Of a DNA stretch of 64,000 bases, positions 1 to 8,532 are shown piece by piece. How positions within the stretch are numbered: position 1 is the first letter of the stretch; every line of letters starts with the position of its first letter. The notes beneath the pieces are model-generated. The model was not told the DNA's origin. It did not search any database and worked only from the letters and a program-made list of their open reading frames with translations. The DNA comes from RPQJ01 sp963762315 (GTDB lineage Bacteria > Pseudomonadota > Gammaproteobacteria > Steroidobacterales > Steroidobacteraceae): contig CAVXKO010000007.1 in the NCBI GenBank assembly GCA_963762315.1, positions 248,001-312,000 on the forward strand, in the 5' to 3' direction. A program made the position numbers and the translations under genes.

Positions 1-1
1 G

Positions 2-130
2 GACCCCGACGAAGAGGCCAAGCTGCGCCAGCTCGACGCGGTGAAGTGGGACATGCTGGAAGAATGGTCGCGCACGCGCCGCGCGCCCAGGCACGCCGCC
101 TTCCTGCACGCGAGCGAGTTCGCCCGGTGA
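2..130 (+). CDS. C-terminal end of an unidentified protein (partial)
   Basis: An open frame runs from the window edge to a TGA at 128-130 and gives about 42 residues, rich in charge and ending in HASEFAR. The stop overlaps the GTG start of the fumarylacetoacetase gene by the shared GTGA, so the two genes are very likely translated from one mRNA. The context suggests an aromatic amino acid catabolic gene, but I do not recognise the family from this short tail. The reading frame itself is supported by the overlap. Confidence 0.5.
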   Translation, partial: DPDEEAKLRQLDAVKWDMLEEWSRTRRAPRHAAFLHASEFAR

Positions 131-1404
131 GTCCCGCCGTCGACGCGACACACGCCGCGAGCCTGGCGAGCTGGGTCGAGTCGGCGAACGACCCGGCCAG
201 CGACTTTCCGATCCAGAACCTGCCGTTCGGCCGCTTCCGTCGCGACGGCGCCGGGTGGCGCGCCGCCGTCGCAATCGGCGATTGCGTGCTGGACCTGCAG
301 GCCGCAGGCATCACCGCCACCGCCGATCTCGCCGAGGTCATGCACGCATCGCCCGGGGAGCGCCGGCAGCTGAGGCACGCGATTTCGACCGGGCTGCGCG
401 CTGGCAGCGAACACGCCGCAACCTGGCGCGCGGCCGCTGCACCGCCAGGCCGATGTCGAAATCGGCCTGCCCTGCGAGATCGGCGACTACACCGACTTCT
501 ACACGGGCATCCATCACGCCACGACCGTCGGCAAGCTGTTCCGGCCGGACAATCCGCTGCTGCCCAACTACCGCTGGGTGCCGATCGGCTACCACGGCCG
601 CGCATCGTCGGTGCTCGCGAGCGGCCACGAATTCCACCGGCCGCGCGGGCAGTTGATGGGCCCGGGCGCCGCCGCCCCGGTGCTCGGCCCGACGGCACGC
701 CTCGACTACGAACTGGAGATGGGAATCGTGATCGCGGGATCGAATGCGCTCGGTGAACCCGTCGCCATCGAAGCGGCCGAGGACCACGTGTTCGGCCTGA
801 CGCTGCTGAACGACTGGAGCGCACGCGACATCCAGGCCTGGGAGTACCAGCCGCTCGGTCCGTTTCTGTCGAAGAGTTTCGCCACCACGATTTCACCCTG
901 GGTCGTGACGCTGGACGCGCTCGCACCGTTTCGCGAACCGTTCCGCCGGCCGGACGGCGATCCCGAGCCCCTGCCCTACCTCGATTCGCCCGCGAATCGC
1001 GCTGCCGGCGTGGTCGGCGTGGAACTCGAAGTCTGGCTCGAGACGAAACGCATGCGCGAGGCGCGCGAGTCGCCGGCCCTGCTCAGCCGCTCGAGCTTCC
1101 GCGACGCCTACTGGACGCTGGCCCAGCTGGTCGCGCATCACACCGTGAACGGCTGCAACCTGCGCGCCGGCGACCTGCTGGGCACCGGCACGTTGTCGGG
1201 GCCGGCCCCCGAGCAAGGCGGCTCGCTGCTGGAGCTCACCCGCGCTGGACAGCAGCCTCTGAAGCTGCCGAACGGCGAGACCCGCACATTCCTCGAAGAT
1301 GGGGACAGCGTGATCCTTCGCGGCCACTGCGCAGCGCGAAGGTTATCGGCGCATCGGCTTCGGGCGAATGCCGCGCCACGGTGCTTCCGGCGCGGATTCG
1401 CTGA
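127..1404 (+). pseudogene. fahA: fumarylacetoacetase, interrupted by single-base indels
   Basis: Fumarylacetoacetase hydrolyses fumarylacetoacetate to fumarate and acetoacetate, the last step of tyrosine/homogentisate degradation. The start is GTG at 127, overlapping the upstream stop. The N-terminus (SDFPIQNLPFGRF) is in frame 1 up to about 430. The core continues in frame 2 with family hallmarks EIGDYTDFY, IHHATTVGKLFRPDN, IGYHGRASS, NDWSARDIQAWEYQPLGPF and HHTVNGCNLR. After RGHC the expected ending (EGYRRIGFG, then ECRATVLPARIR) needs two more one-base shifts near 1331-1337 and in the GGG at 1362-1364, reaching TGA at 1402-1404. All three changes are formally single-base insertions. They could be genuine inactivation or sequence error. 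The family identity is certain and only the functional state is in doubt. Confidence 0.88.
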
Positions 1405-3137
1405 GCCGAACAGGCGCTACGGCCCTTCTCCTGCCAGTCCACCCACTCGACAGGATGGGCAGCGAGATACGCCTCCACGGCTTCGCCGAGCGTGGCATAG
1501 AACGTCTGCTCTCCGAAATGGGACAACAGCCCGAACTTCCTCAGCTTGTCCTTGACAGGGTCCTTCATCTCCGCGAAGCACAGCTCGATTCCCGCGGCCC
1601 GCAGTGCCGTATCCAGGTCCGCCAGCATGTCCGCGGCCGTGACGTCGACGCTCGTGACGGGCTCGGCTGCAACCACGATCCTGCGCGCCGGCGTCGGGGA
1701 ACTCGTGACGGCGGCGAGCACCTGGTCGTGGAACAACTCCGCATTGGCGAAAAAGAGCGGCGCGTCCCATCGGAACAGCACGAGTCCCGGAATGCGCCGC
1801 GCCTGGGGATATCGGGTGACGTCGTGATAGCCGCGGACCTGGTCGACTCGCCCGAGCACGGCGAAGTGCGGCCGCCACCCGTCCCAGAGGAATTCGATCA
1901 CGGCAATCACGATCGCGAGCGCGATGCCGGGAATGGCGCCGAACATCGCCACTCCCGCGAAGCAGACCATCGACAGCCAGAACTCCCATTGCTGGATGCG
2001 GAAGATGCGCCGCAGGTCGGCGACTTCGACGAGGCCGATCGCGGAGGCGATGACGACGGCAGCGAGTGCCGCGCTCGGCAGGTGCTGCAGCAGATCGGGC
2101 GCGAGCAGGAGCAGCAGCGCGATGGCCAGCGCGCCCACGACGCCGGTCAGCTGCGTCCTGGAGCCGGCGGCTTCGGCCACGGGCGTACGCGAGGCGCTGC
2201 TGCTGATCGGGAATCCCTGGAAGAATCCGGCCGCGAGGTTGGCGACGCCGAGGCCCACCATCTCCTGGTTGGGGTCGACCGGCGTGCGCAAACGAGCCGC
2301 ATAGGTGCGCGAAAGCACGCTGGTGTCGGCGAAGGACACCAGCGCCACGGCGACGCCGCCCGTGACGAGCGGCAACAGGTCGTCGAAGCCGATGCGCGGA
2401 ACGGTGAACGTCGGCAACCCTCGTGGCAGCGTGCCGAGGACGGCGACCCCCGCATGCTCGTGGACTCCGGAGACCGCCACGAACACCGTGGCCGCGACGA
2501 CGGCGAGCAGGATGCCCGGCACGCGCGGGAATCGCTTCAGCAGCAGGATCAGCACCAGTGCGCTCCCGCCGATGGCAAAGGCCACCGGGTTCACGTCCCC
2601 CGCGAGAAGGTGTCGAGAGATGGCCGACACCTGGTGGAGCGGGCCTTCCGCGTCAACGGAGAACCCGAGCAGCTTGGGGACCTGGCTCAGCATCACCGTC
2701 AGCGCAATCCCGTTCATGTAGCCGTAGCGGATCGGCTTCGAAAGCAGCTCCGTGACGAAGCCGAGGCGCGCGAGACCGGCCGCGACGCAGACGAGACCCG
2801 AAATGATTGCGAGCATTCCCGCCAGCGCGACGGCGCGCTGCGGATCGCCCGCCGAGAGCGGCAGGACGACCGCCAGGATCACGGCGGCAAGCGAGGAGTC
2901 CGGGCCGAGCACGAGGATTCGACTCGGGCCGAATAGCGCATAGGCGAGCAAGGGTACGATCGTCGCATACAGGCCGTAGATGCCGGGCACGCCTGACGCC
3001 TCGGCGTAGGCGATACCGACCGGCACGAGCATCGTCGTGAGCACGAATCCGGCGAGAATGTCGCGGGTGAGCCAGGAGAGTTCGTAACCGCGAAGGGTTC
3101 GCAGCCCCGGAAGCCAGCGGTGAAGGCGGTCGGCCAT
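1236..3137 (-). CDS. SulP family anion (sulfate/bicarbonate) transporter with STAS domain
   Basis: Inner-membrane permease of the SulP/SLC26 family. The N-terminal two thirds hold about 10-12 hydrophobic helices. They include the signature region around PVGIAYAEASGVPGIYGLYA and a later FFQGFPISSSASRT segment. The C-terminal part (from about residue 430) is a cytoplasmic STAS domain (VTSVDVTAADML). I chose ATG at 3137 (MADRLHRW). A GTG at 3152 would add five residues. The last about 60 residues, after VDWQEKGR, look unlike the family and run antisense through the 3' end of the convergent fumarylacetoacetase. If the extra G at 1362-1364 is removed, this frame stops at TAA 1345-1343. Substrate cannot be assigned; there is no carbonic anhydrase beside it. 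Confidence 0.9.
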   Translation of the reverse strand: MADRLHRWLPGLRTLRGYELSWLTRDILAGFVLTTMLVPVGIAYAEASGVPGIYGLYATIVPLLAYALFGPSRILVLGPDSSLAAVILAVVLPLSAGDPQRAVALAGMLAIISGLVCVAAGLARLGFVTELLSKPIRYGYMNGIALTVMLSQVPKLLGFSVDAEGPLHQVSAISRHLLAGDVNPVAFAIGGSALVLILLLKRFPRVPGILLAVVAATVFVAVSGVHEHAGVAVLGTLPRGLPTFTVPRIGFDDLLPLVTGGVAVALVSFADTSVLSRTYAARLRTPVDPNQEMVGLGVANLAAGFFQGFPISSSASRTPVAEAAGSRTQLTGVVGALAIALLLLLAPDLLQHLPSAALAAVVIASAIGLVEVADLRRIFRIQQWEFWLSMVCFAGVAMFGAIPGIALAIVIAVIEFLWDGWRPHFAVLGRVDQVRGYHDVTRYPQARRIPGLVLFRWDAPLFFANAELFHDQVLAAVTSSPTPARRIVVAAEPVTSVDVTAADMLADLDTALRAAGIELCFAEMKDPVKDKLRKFGLLSHFGEQTFYATLGEAVEAYLAAHPVEWVDWQEKGRSACSAQRIRAGSTVARHSPEADAPITFALRSGREGSRCPHLRGMCGSRRSAASEAAVQRG

Positions 3138-3353
3138 GAGGTCGCAGGTCACGTGCCTGAGGATGCAGCCCTATCACGCGACGATCCCGCCACTCTGTCA
3201 ATGCGTAGCGGCAACCTCTCCGGCGGAGCCGCTGCCGCCGCTGCTTCGAGCATGAAGGCCCGGGTACCGATTTGCCGGGACGCAAAGGCCGATCCGACCG
3301 GGGTCGTGGTATATGTCTGCGACAACGAATACGCGCTCACCCGGGGAACGCGC

Positions 3354-4295
3354 ATGGCCATCCAAGGCTTTTCCACCACCCAGGTCCTGCTGGCGGCGCG
3401 CATCGGCCTGATGCTGCTCGAGATCGTGTTGATCCGGGCCATGCTCGTCCGCGGCCGCTATACCCTGAAGGACACGCTCGCGTCGATCGGCATGCGGGCC
3501 GGCAACTACGCGAGCAACGTGCTGCTCGCCGGTGCAACGGTCGTCGCGTTCGCGTTCTTCCACGAGCACCGCTGGCTGGACATCTCGATCAGCTCGCCGT
3601 ACGCGTGGGCCGCGCTCGTGGTGCTCGACGACCTCGCGTACTACGTGTTCCATCGCGTCAGCCACGAGTGCCGGTTCTGGTGGGCGGCGCACGTCAATCA
3701 TCACTCGTCCCAGGAATACAACCTCTCCACGGCGATTCGGCAGCCCTGGACAGGCGTCCTCGTCGGCACCTGGGCGCCGTGGTTCCTGCTCGCGCTGATC
3801 GGGTTTCCGCCGGAGATGATCTTCCTGCAGAGCGGAATCAACCTGCTCTACCAGTTCTGGATCCACACCGAGGCCATTCGGCGCATGCCGGCGTGGTTCG
3901 AGTACCTGTTCAACACGCCTTCCAATCATCGCGTGCATCATGGGGCGAACCCGCGCTACGTCGACCGCAACTACGCCGGCATCTTCATGGTGTGGGACAG
4001 GATGTTCGGGACCTACGCCGCTGAGACCGATGAGGACCCTCCGAGGTACGGCCTGATCCACAACATCCGGACGTACAACCCGCTGCGCATCGCGTTCCAC
4101 GAGTGGGCTGCGATGTTTCGCGACCTGCGCCACGCCCAAAGCGTGCGAGAGGTCGTCGGGTACGTGTTCGGTCCGCCGGGCTGGCAGCCCGACGGCAATG
4201 GGCCGACCGCGGCCAACGTTCGGGCCGCGTGGCTGCGTGGCGCCCGCGCGGCGGGTCCGGCCGCGCAGGCCGATTGGTCGGCCGATCGCGCCTAG
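3354..4295 (+). CDS. sterol desaturase / fatty acid hydroxylase superfamily protein
   Basis: Membrane di-iron oxygenase of the sterol-desaturase superfamily (PF04116), about 313 residues. Four N-terminal hydrophobic segments are followed by the expected histidine boxes: HRVSH, HVNHHSSQ, and later NHRVHHGAN with a YVDRNYAG stretch. These ligate the two irons. The layout resembles alkylglycerol-monooxygenase-like bacterial members, which act on lipid alkyl chains. ATG 3354 is preceded by GGGGAAC. Upstream in-frame codons are not protein-like. The gene diverges from the sulP gene, and its last codons overlap the convergent serine hydrolase by 4 bp. The substrate is unknown. Confidence 0.85.
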   Translation: MAIQGFSTTQVLLAARIGLMLLEIVLIRAMLVRGRYTLKDTLASIGMRAGNYASNVLLAGATVVAFAFFHEHRWLDISISSPYAWAALVVLDDLAYYVFHRVSHECRFWWAAHVNHHSSQEYNLSTAIRQPWTGVLVGTWAPWFLLALIGFPPEMIFLQSGINLLYQFWIHTEAIRRMPAWFEYLFNTPSNHRVHHGANPRYVDRNYAGIFMVWDRMFGTYAAETDEDPPRYGLIHNIRTYNPLRIAFHEWAAMFRDLRHAQSVREVVGYVFGPPGWQPDGNGPTAANVRAAWLRGARAAGPAAQADWSADRA

Positions 4296-5605
4296 GGCGC
4301 GTGCGCCATCAGGTACTCGGCGAGCGCCTGGTACGCCGGCAGCGACGTGGGATCGAGATTCACGTTGGCCGCCAGCGGGAACGAGGCGAAGCGGACGATC
4401 GACATCTCCGCCTTGGGATCCACGTAGCAGGCCTGGCCATAGACCCCCCGTGCCGCGTACGCGCCGTGGTCGTTGTGCGAGACCCACCACTGGTTGTGAT
4501 AGCTCCAGCCCGGCAGCGTCTTGTACCCGGCCCTGGCGAAATCCGCCTTGTCCGCACCGCGTGCGATATCGGCGACGACCGACGCCGGCACGACCTGCCG
4601 GCCATTGAAACGGCCGCCCTGCCGCATCATGTCGCAGAAACGCGCAAGGTCGCGCAAGCGCAGGTTGAGCCCTCCGGAGACGAGGGGCGCGCCGCTCGCG
4701 TCCACCTGCATGTAGCCGTCGTGTTCCATGCCGAGTGGCCGCCACAGACGGTCGCTGAGGACCTGTTCGAATCGCTGCCCGGTGACGCGACGGATGAGCC
4801 AGCCCAGGACCTCCGTGTTGGGCGACTTGTACGCGAAGGCCTGGCCGTGCTCGCCCTCCTTCGACATCGTCGCGAGAAACTCGTAGGTCGTGGCGGGGCC
4901 GGCATATCCCGGGGGCTTCGGCAGCAGGTTGGCCGAACGGGCGAATCGCCAGACGTCCGCATTCGGATCGGCGTAGACCTCGCTGTACTTGAGGCCGGTC
5001 GTCATGTCGAGCACCTGTCGCACGGTCGCGTCGCCGAACGCGCTGTGCTGCAGCTCGGGCAGGTAGCGCTCGATCTTCGCATCGGCATCGAGCTTGCCCT
5101 CGGCGACCAGCATCGCCGCGATGGTGCCCGCGAAGGACTTGGTCACGGAGTGCGCGATGTGCATGCCGTCCGGCCTGAGTGCCCCGAAGTAGCGCTCGTA
5201 CACGACGCGGCCCTTGTGCATCACGAGGATGCCGTCGGTGTAGTTGGCGGCGAGCGACTGCGACCAGGTCATCGCTTGCGTGCCGCCCATCGGCAGGAAA
5301 GTCACGGCGTCGAGATCGGTCCGCTCGGCGCGCGGGAGCGGGCTGGCCGGGCCGTCGCCGCGCGAAACCTCAACCGTCGCGAACAGCTCCCTCCAGTGGG
5401 AGAAACTCCAGCGCAACTGGGGAAACTTGAGGAAACTGCCGTCGTCGAAACGGATGAGGCGATCCGGCGGCGGCGGCGCGCCGACCATCCAGCCCATTGC
5501 GACAGGGTCGCTGGCCTGCGCATCCGGAAAGCCAGGCGTTGTCTGTGCGACGGCGGGCGATGCAGCCAGTGCGGCCAGGAGCAGCGAACACGCAAGTCTC
5601 GTCAT
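4292..5605 (-). CDS. exported beta-lactamase-fold serine hydrolase
   Basis: 437 residues with a Sec signal peptide (cleavage near AVAQ, residue 21). The beta-lactamase/DD-peptidase fold is shown by the catalytic S153-V-T-K156 (HSVTKSF). The second catalytic Tyr is probably Y259 (FAYKSPNTEVLGWL), and a GVYGQACYVDP C-terminal strand follows. Relatives include class C-like beta-lactamases, EstB-type esterases and 6-aminohexanoate-dimer hydrolases. Length and motifs fit the last two better than true AmpC. Likely a periplasmic esterase or amidase. It is monocistronic as far as visible. Its final codon overlaps the convergent desaturase-family gene. Confidence 0.85.
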   Translation of the reverse strand: MTRLACSLLLAALAASPAVAQTTPGFPDAQASDPVAMGWMVGAPPPPDRLIRFDDGSFLKFPQLRWSFSHWRELFATVEVSRGDGPASPLPRAERTDLDAVTFLPMGGTQAMTWSQSLAANYTDGILVMHKGRVVYERYFGALRPDGMHIAHSVTKSFAGTIAAMLVAEGKLDADAKIERYLPELQHSAFGDATVRQVLDMTTGLKYSEVYADPNADVWRFARSANLLPKPPGYAGPATTYEFLATMSKEGEHGQAFAYKSPNTEVLGWLIRRVTGQRFEQVLSDRLWRPLGMEHDGYMQVDASGAPLVSGGLNLRLRDLARFCDMMRQGGRFNGRQVVPASVVADIARGADKADFARAGYKTLPGWSYHNQWWVSHNDHGAYAARGVYGQACYVDPKAEMSIVRFASFPLAANVNLDPTSLPAYQALAEYLMAHAP

Positions 5606-6179
5606 CGGAAACCTCCCTGGTGAACGCCTGCTCCGGAGGCGCGTCGTCGCCTGGTTCTGCCCTTGAGCACCGACACTTCGCCGGCCCTGCGGGCCGCCGA
5701 CAATATACAGAAAGCAGACTGGGCCGCCCCGTCACGGGCGGCCTGCTTCGCTGCTTCGTCGCCCAGGGCCGCGGCCCCTCCCAAGCGCTCCATTTGGGCC
5801 ACGTGCTCCGCTGCGATCCGGCGCAGCTCGTTCGCGAGCCACTGGTTCGCTTGCGCGCGCTCGCCATCGCGCTTCCGTCGAATCTTCCTCTCTTTCGACG
5901 CCGAGTATCTCCTGGAGGGCGCTCTGCTGCATCGAGGCAGGCCCGGCCGGAGGGACCGTGGCGGGCTCGCATTCGACGGACGTACGCCTTCACAGGAAAA
6001 GTCCTGTCCGTACCCGCACTTACGCAATCCGGAGCTGTCGCGGCCCCGTCCTGCCGGGGCGCCGGGAATAGGACGATTCGACCGCTCGGCGGGGCGCGGC
6101 ACTCCTGGACCGCGGAGCCCTGCCGTAGCTGCGGAAATCCACAAGGACCGCGCGGCCGATCAGGCTGCATCTTGTTCAT
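5606..6179. other. 574-bp gap without a confident gene; possible hairpin at 5722-5743
   Basis: Open frames cover most of this stretch on both strands because of GC bias, but none shows a recognisable domain, ribosome site or exported-protein pattern. One minus-strand frame (5602-6144) has a charged, helix-like middle section and could be the remains of a small gene. I see no support for it as a working one. An 8-bp inverted repeat GGCCGCCC/GGGCGGCC with a 6-nt loop lies at 5722-5743. It has no U-tract on either side, so a terminator role is uncertain. Confidence 0.4.
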
Positions 6180-6716
6180 GTGAACGACCTGGCGCACGCG
6201 CTGCTGCTCGTCGCGCTGCTCGGCGGAGGCCCCACCATGGCACTCGAAATCTCATCCCCAGCATTCGGCTCCGGCGCCGCCATCCCCGCGATTCACACGT
6301 GCGAAGGCCGCGACACGTCGCCGCCGCTCGAGTGGCACGGCATCCCTCGCGGCACGAGATCGCTCGTATTGATCGTGGACGACCCGGACGCGCCGGACCC
6401 GCGCGAACCGAAGATGACCTGGGTGCACTGGGTGCTCGCCAACCTTTCGCCCGACACTAGAGGCCTGCCCGAAGGGGTGGCGCCGAGCGCACTGCCCATC
6501 GGGACCGTCGAAGGCGTGAACGACTGGAAGCGCACCGGCTACGGAGGCCCGTGTCCGCCCATTGGACGGCACCGCTACTACCACAAGCTGTACGCGCTCG
6601 ACATCACGCTCGATGGGCTCAAGCGCCCGACCAAGGCGCAGGTCGAAGCGGCCATGAAGGGCCACGTGCTGGGGCACGCGGAACTCGTCGGCACGTACGA
6701 AAAGACGAGCCGCTGA
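6180..6716 (+). CDS. YbhB/YbcL family (PEBP-like) protein
   Basis: About 178 residues of the phosphatidylethanolamine-binding-protein fold, YbhB/YbcL branch. Typical features are SPAFGSGAAIPAIHTCEG near the N-terminus, the ligand-site DDPDAPD and TWVHWVLANL motifs, and GGPCPP plus HRYYHKLYALD toward the C-terminus. The biochemical role of this family in bacteria is poorly defined. The GTG at 6180 gives a hydrophobic N-terminus that could be a signal peptide. An ATG at 6237 (MALEISS) would give a cytosolic form. The sequence does not settle which is used. Confidence 0.88.
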   Translation: MNDLAHALLLVALLGGGPTMALEISSPAFGSGAAIPAIHTCEGRDTSPPLEWHGIPRGTRSLVLIVDDPDAPDPREPKMTWVHWVLANLSPDTRGLPEGVAPSALPIGTVEGVNDWKRTGYGGPCPPIGRHRYYHKLYALDITLDGLKRPTKAQVEAAMKGHVLGHAELVGTYEKTSR

Positions 6717-6817
6717 GCACGCCGCGCCGGGGCGCGACCTGCGGCAGCCATGTCCACGGCGCATGATTCATCGCAGCGGGAGCCGCCGTCACGATCCAGA
6801 ACAGCGAGATTGCAGGC

Positions 6818-8506
6818 ATGTTCGAGCAGCTCGCCGACCTGCTCGAGATCCGGGAGGAGAACCCGTTCCGGATCCGCGCCTATCGCAACGCGGCGCGGGT
6901 AATCCGCGGTCATCCCAAGCCCATGTCCGACCTCGTGGACGCCGGCGCCGACTTGTCGGAGCTGCCCGGCATCGGCAAGGACCTCGCCGGGAAGATCGAG
7001 ACGATCCTGCGCACCGGGAAGCTGCCATTGCTCGAGCAGGTCCGGGCTCGCGTGCCGGCGGCGCTGGTCGAGATGACGCGTATCGAGGGGTTGGGTCCGA
7101 AGCGCGCGAAGAGACTCTACGGTGCGCTGAAGATCCGCAGCCTCGAGGACCTGCAGCGGGCGGCGCGCAGCGGACGCATCCGCGAACTGGAGGGCTTCGG
7201 CGCAAAGACCGAGCAGTTGATCGCGCAGCGAGCCGCACGCGCGGTCTCGGCCGAGCGGCGTCTGGGGCTCGCCGACGCGGAAGGCACTGCCGGGCCGCTC
7301 GTCGAGCACCTGCAACGCGTAAGCGGCGTCAAGGCGGTCGAAGTGGCGGGAAGCTTCCGGCGGCGTCGGGAGACGGTCGGCGACCTCGATGTGCTGGTGA
7401 GCGCAGCCCGCGGCGCTACAGTGATGGACGCACTGGTGGCCTACGAGGACGTCGTCGAGGTCGTGTCGAAGGGGCCGACCCGCGCCACGGTCCGATTGCG
7501 TGCGGGACTGCAGGTCGACGTGCGAGTCGTGGCGCCCGCGAGCTTCGGCTCGGCGCTGCACTATTTCACGGGCTCGAAGGCTCACAATATCGCCGTACGG
7601 CGGCTCGCCATGGCGAAGGGCCTCAAGCTCAACGAGTACGGCATCTTTCGCGAGAAGCGGCGGATCGGTGGGCGCACCGAGCAAGAGGTGTTCGCTGCCG
7701 TGGGCCTCGACTACATCGCGCCGGAACTGCGCGAGGACCGGGGCGAGATCGAGGCGGCACGCAGGAAGAAGTTGCCCGCGCTCGTCGAGCTCGAGCACAT
7801 CCGCGGCGACCTGCACTGCCACACACGTGCGACCGACGGGCGCGACACGCTCGAGGCGATGGCGAGAGCCGCAGCCGCGTGCGGCTATGAGTACCTCTCC
7901 ATCAACGACCACTCGCGCCACGTCAGCGTCGCGCACGGACTCGACAGCCGCCGGCTGCAGCAGCAGATCCGGGCCATCGACCGGTTGAACGACAAGCTCG
8001 ACGGCCTGGTCGTGTTGAAGTCCGTGGAAGTGGACATCCTCGACAACGGCGCGCTCGACCTGCCGGACAGCGTGCTGAAGCAACTCGACTTCACCGTCTG
8101 CGCCATCCATTACGGCTTCGGTCGCAGCCGGGCGAAGCAGACCGAACGAATCCTGCGCGCCATGGACCACCCCTGCTTCAACATCCTCGCGCATCCCACC
8201 GGCCGGCTGATCAACGTCCGGGAACCCTATGACATCGACCTCGAGCGCATCCTGGAGGCGGCGCGCGAGCGGGGCCGCATCCTGGAACTCAATGCCCAAC
8301 CCGACCGGCTCGATCTCGACGATCGTGCCTGCCGGATGGCGCGCGAAGCGGGCGTGCGGGTGGCGATCTCGACCGACGCCCACAGCACGACCGACCTGGG
8401 CCTGATGCGCTTCGGGATCGGCCAGGCGCGACGGGGCTGGCTCGAACGCAACGACGTGATCAACACTCGCCCGCTGGCAGAGCTGCGGCGCCTGCTGCGG
8501 CCATAG
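6818..8506 (+). CDS. polX: DNA polymerase/3'-5' exonuclease PolX
   Basis: Family X DNA polymerase with a C-terminal PHP nuclease domain, a gap-filling base-excision-repair enzyme. Visible parts are an N-terminal 8-kDa-like region (DLLEIREENPFRIRAYRNAA) with helix-hairpin-helix segments (LPGIGKDLAGKI, IEGLGPKRAKRLYG). The nucleotidyltransferase palm follows (GSFRRRRETVGDLDVLV, with the third Asp in VDVRVVA), then the PHP metal motifs DLHCHTRATDG, NDHS, SVEVDIL, AHPTGR and STDAHS. The length, 562 residues, is close to the usual 570-580. The frame remains family-like for about eight residues before the first ATG (NSEIAG), where no ATG, GTG or TTG exists. A GGGAG at 6778-6782 precedes an ACG at 6791. 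Confidence 0.95.
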   Translation: MFEQLADLLEIREENPFRIRAYRNAARVIRGHPKPMSDLVDAGADLSELPGIGKDLAGKIETILRTGKLPLLEQVRARVPAALVEMTRIEGLGPKRAKRLYGALKIRSLEDLQRAARSGRIRELEGFGAKTEQLIAQRAARAVSAERRLGLADAEGTAGPLVEHLQRVSGVKAVEVAGSFRRRRETVGDLDVLVSAARGATVMDALVAYEDVVEVVSKGPTRATVRLRAGLQVDVRVVAPASFGSALHYFTGSKAHNIAVRRLAMAKGLKLNEYGIFREKRRIGGRTEQEVFAAVGLDYIAPELREDRGEIEAARRKKLPALVELEHIRGDLHCHTRATDGRDTLEAMARAAAACGYEYLSINDHSRHVSVAHGLDSRRLQQQIRAIDRLNDKLDGLVVLKSVEVDILDNGALDLPDSVLKQLDFTVCAIHYGFGRSRAKQTERILRAMDHPCFNILAHPTGRLINVREPYDIDLERILEAARERGRILELNAQPDRLDLDDRACRMAREAGVRVAISTDAHSTTDLGLMRFGIGQARRGWLERNDVINTRPLAELRRLLRP

Positions 8507-8532
8507 CACGCAGACACGCGACCGGGTCGCTC

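Noticed and set aside
1368..2936. 522-residue open frame antisense to sulP
   Set aside because: Arg/Glu/Asp-rich composition with no domain. It is the reverse-frame shadow of a clear SulP transporter.
5602..6144. 180-residue minus-strand frame before the serine hydrolase
   Set aside because: Only a short charged segment is protein-like. There is no ribosome site, domain or plausible N-terminus.
6578..8509. 643-residue minus-strand open frame opposite polX
   Set aside because: No recognisable motif, while PolX and PHP signatures on the plus strand are complete.
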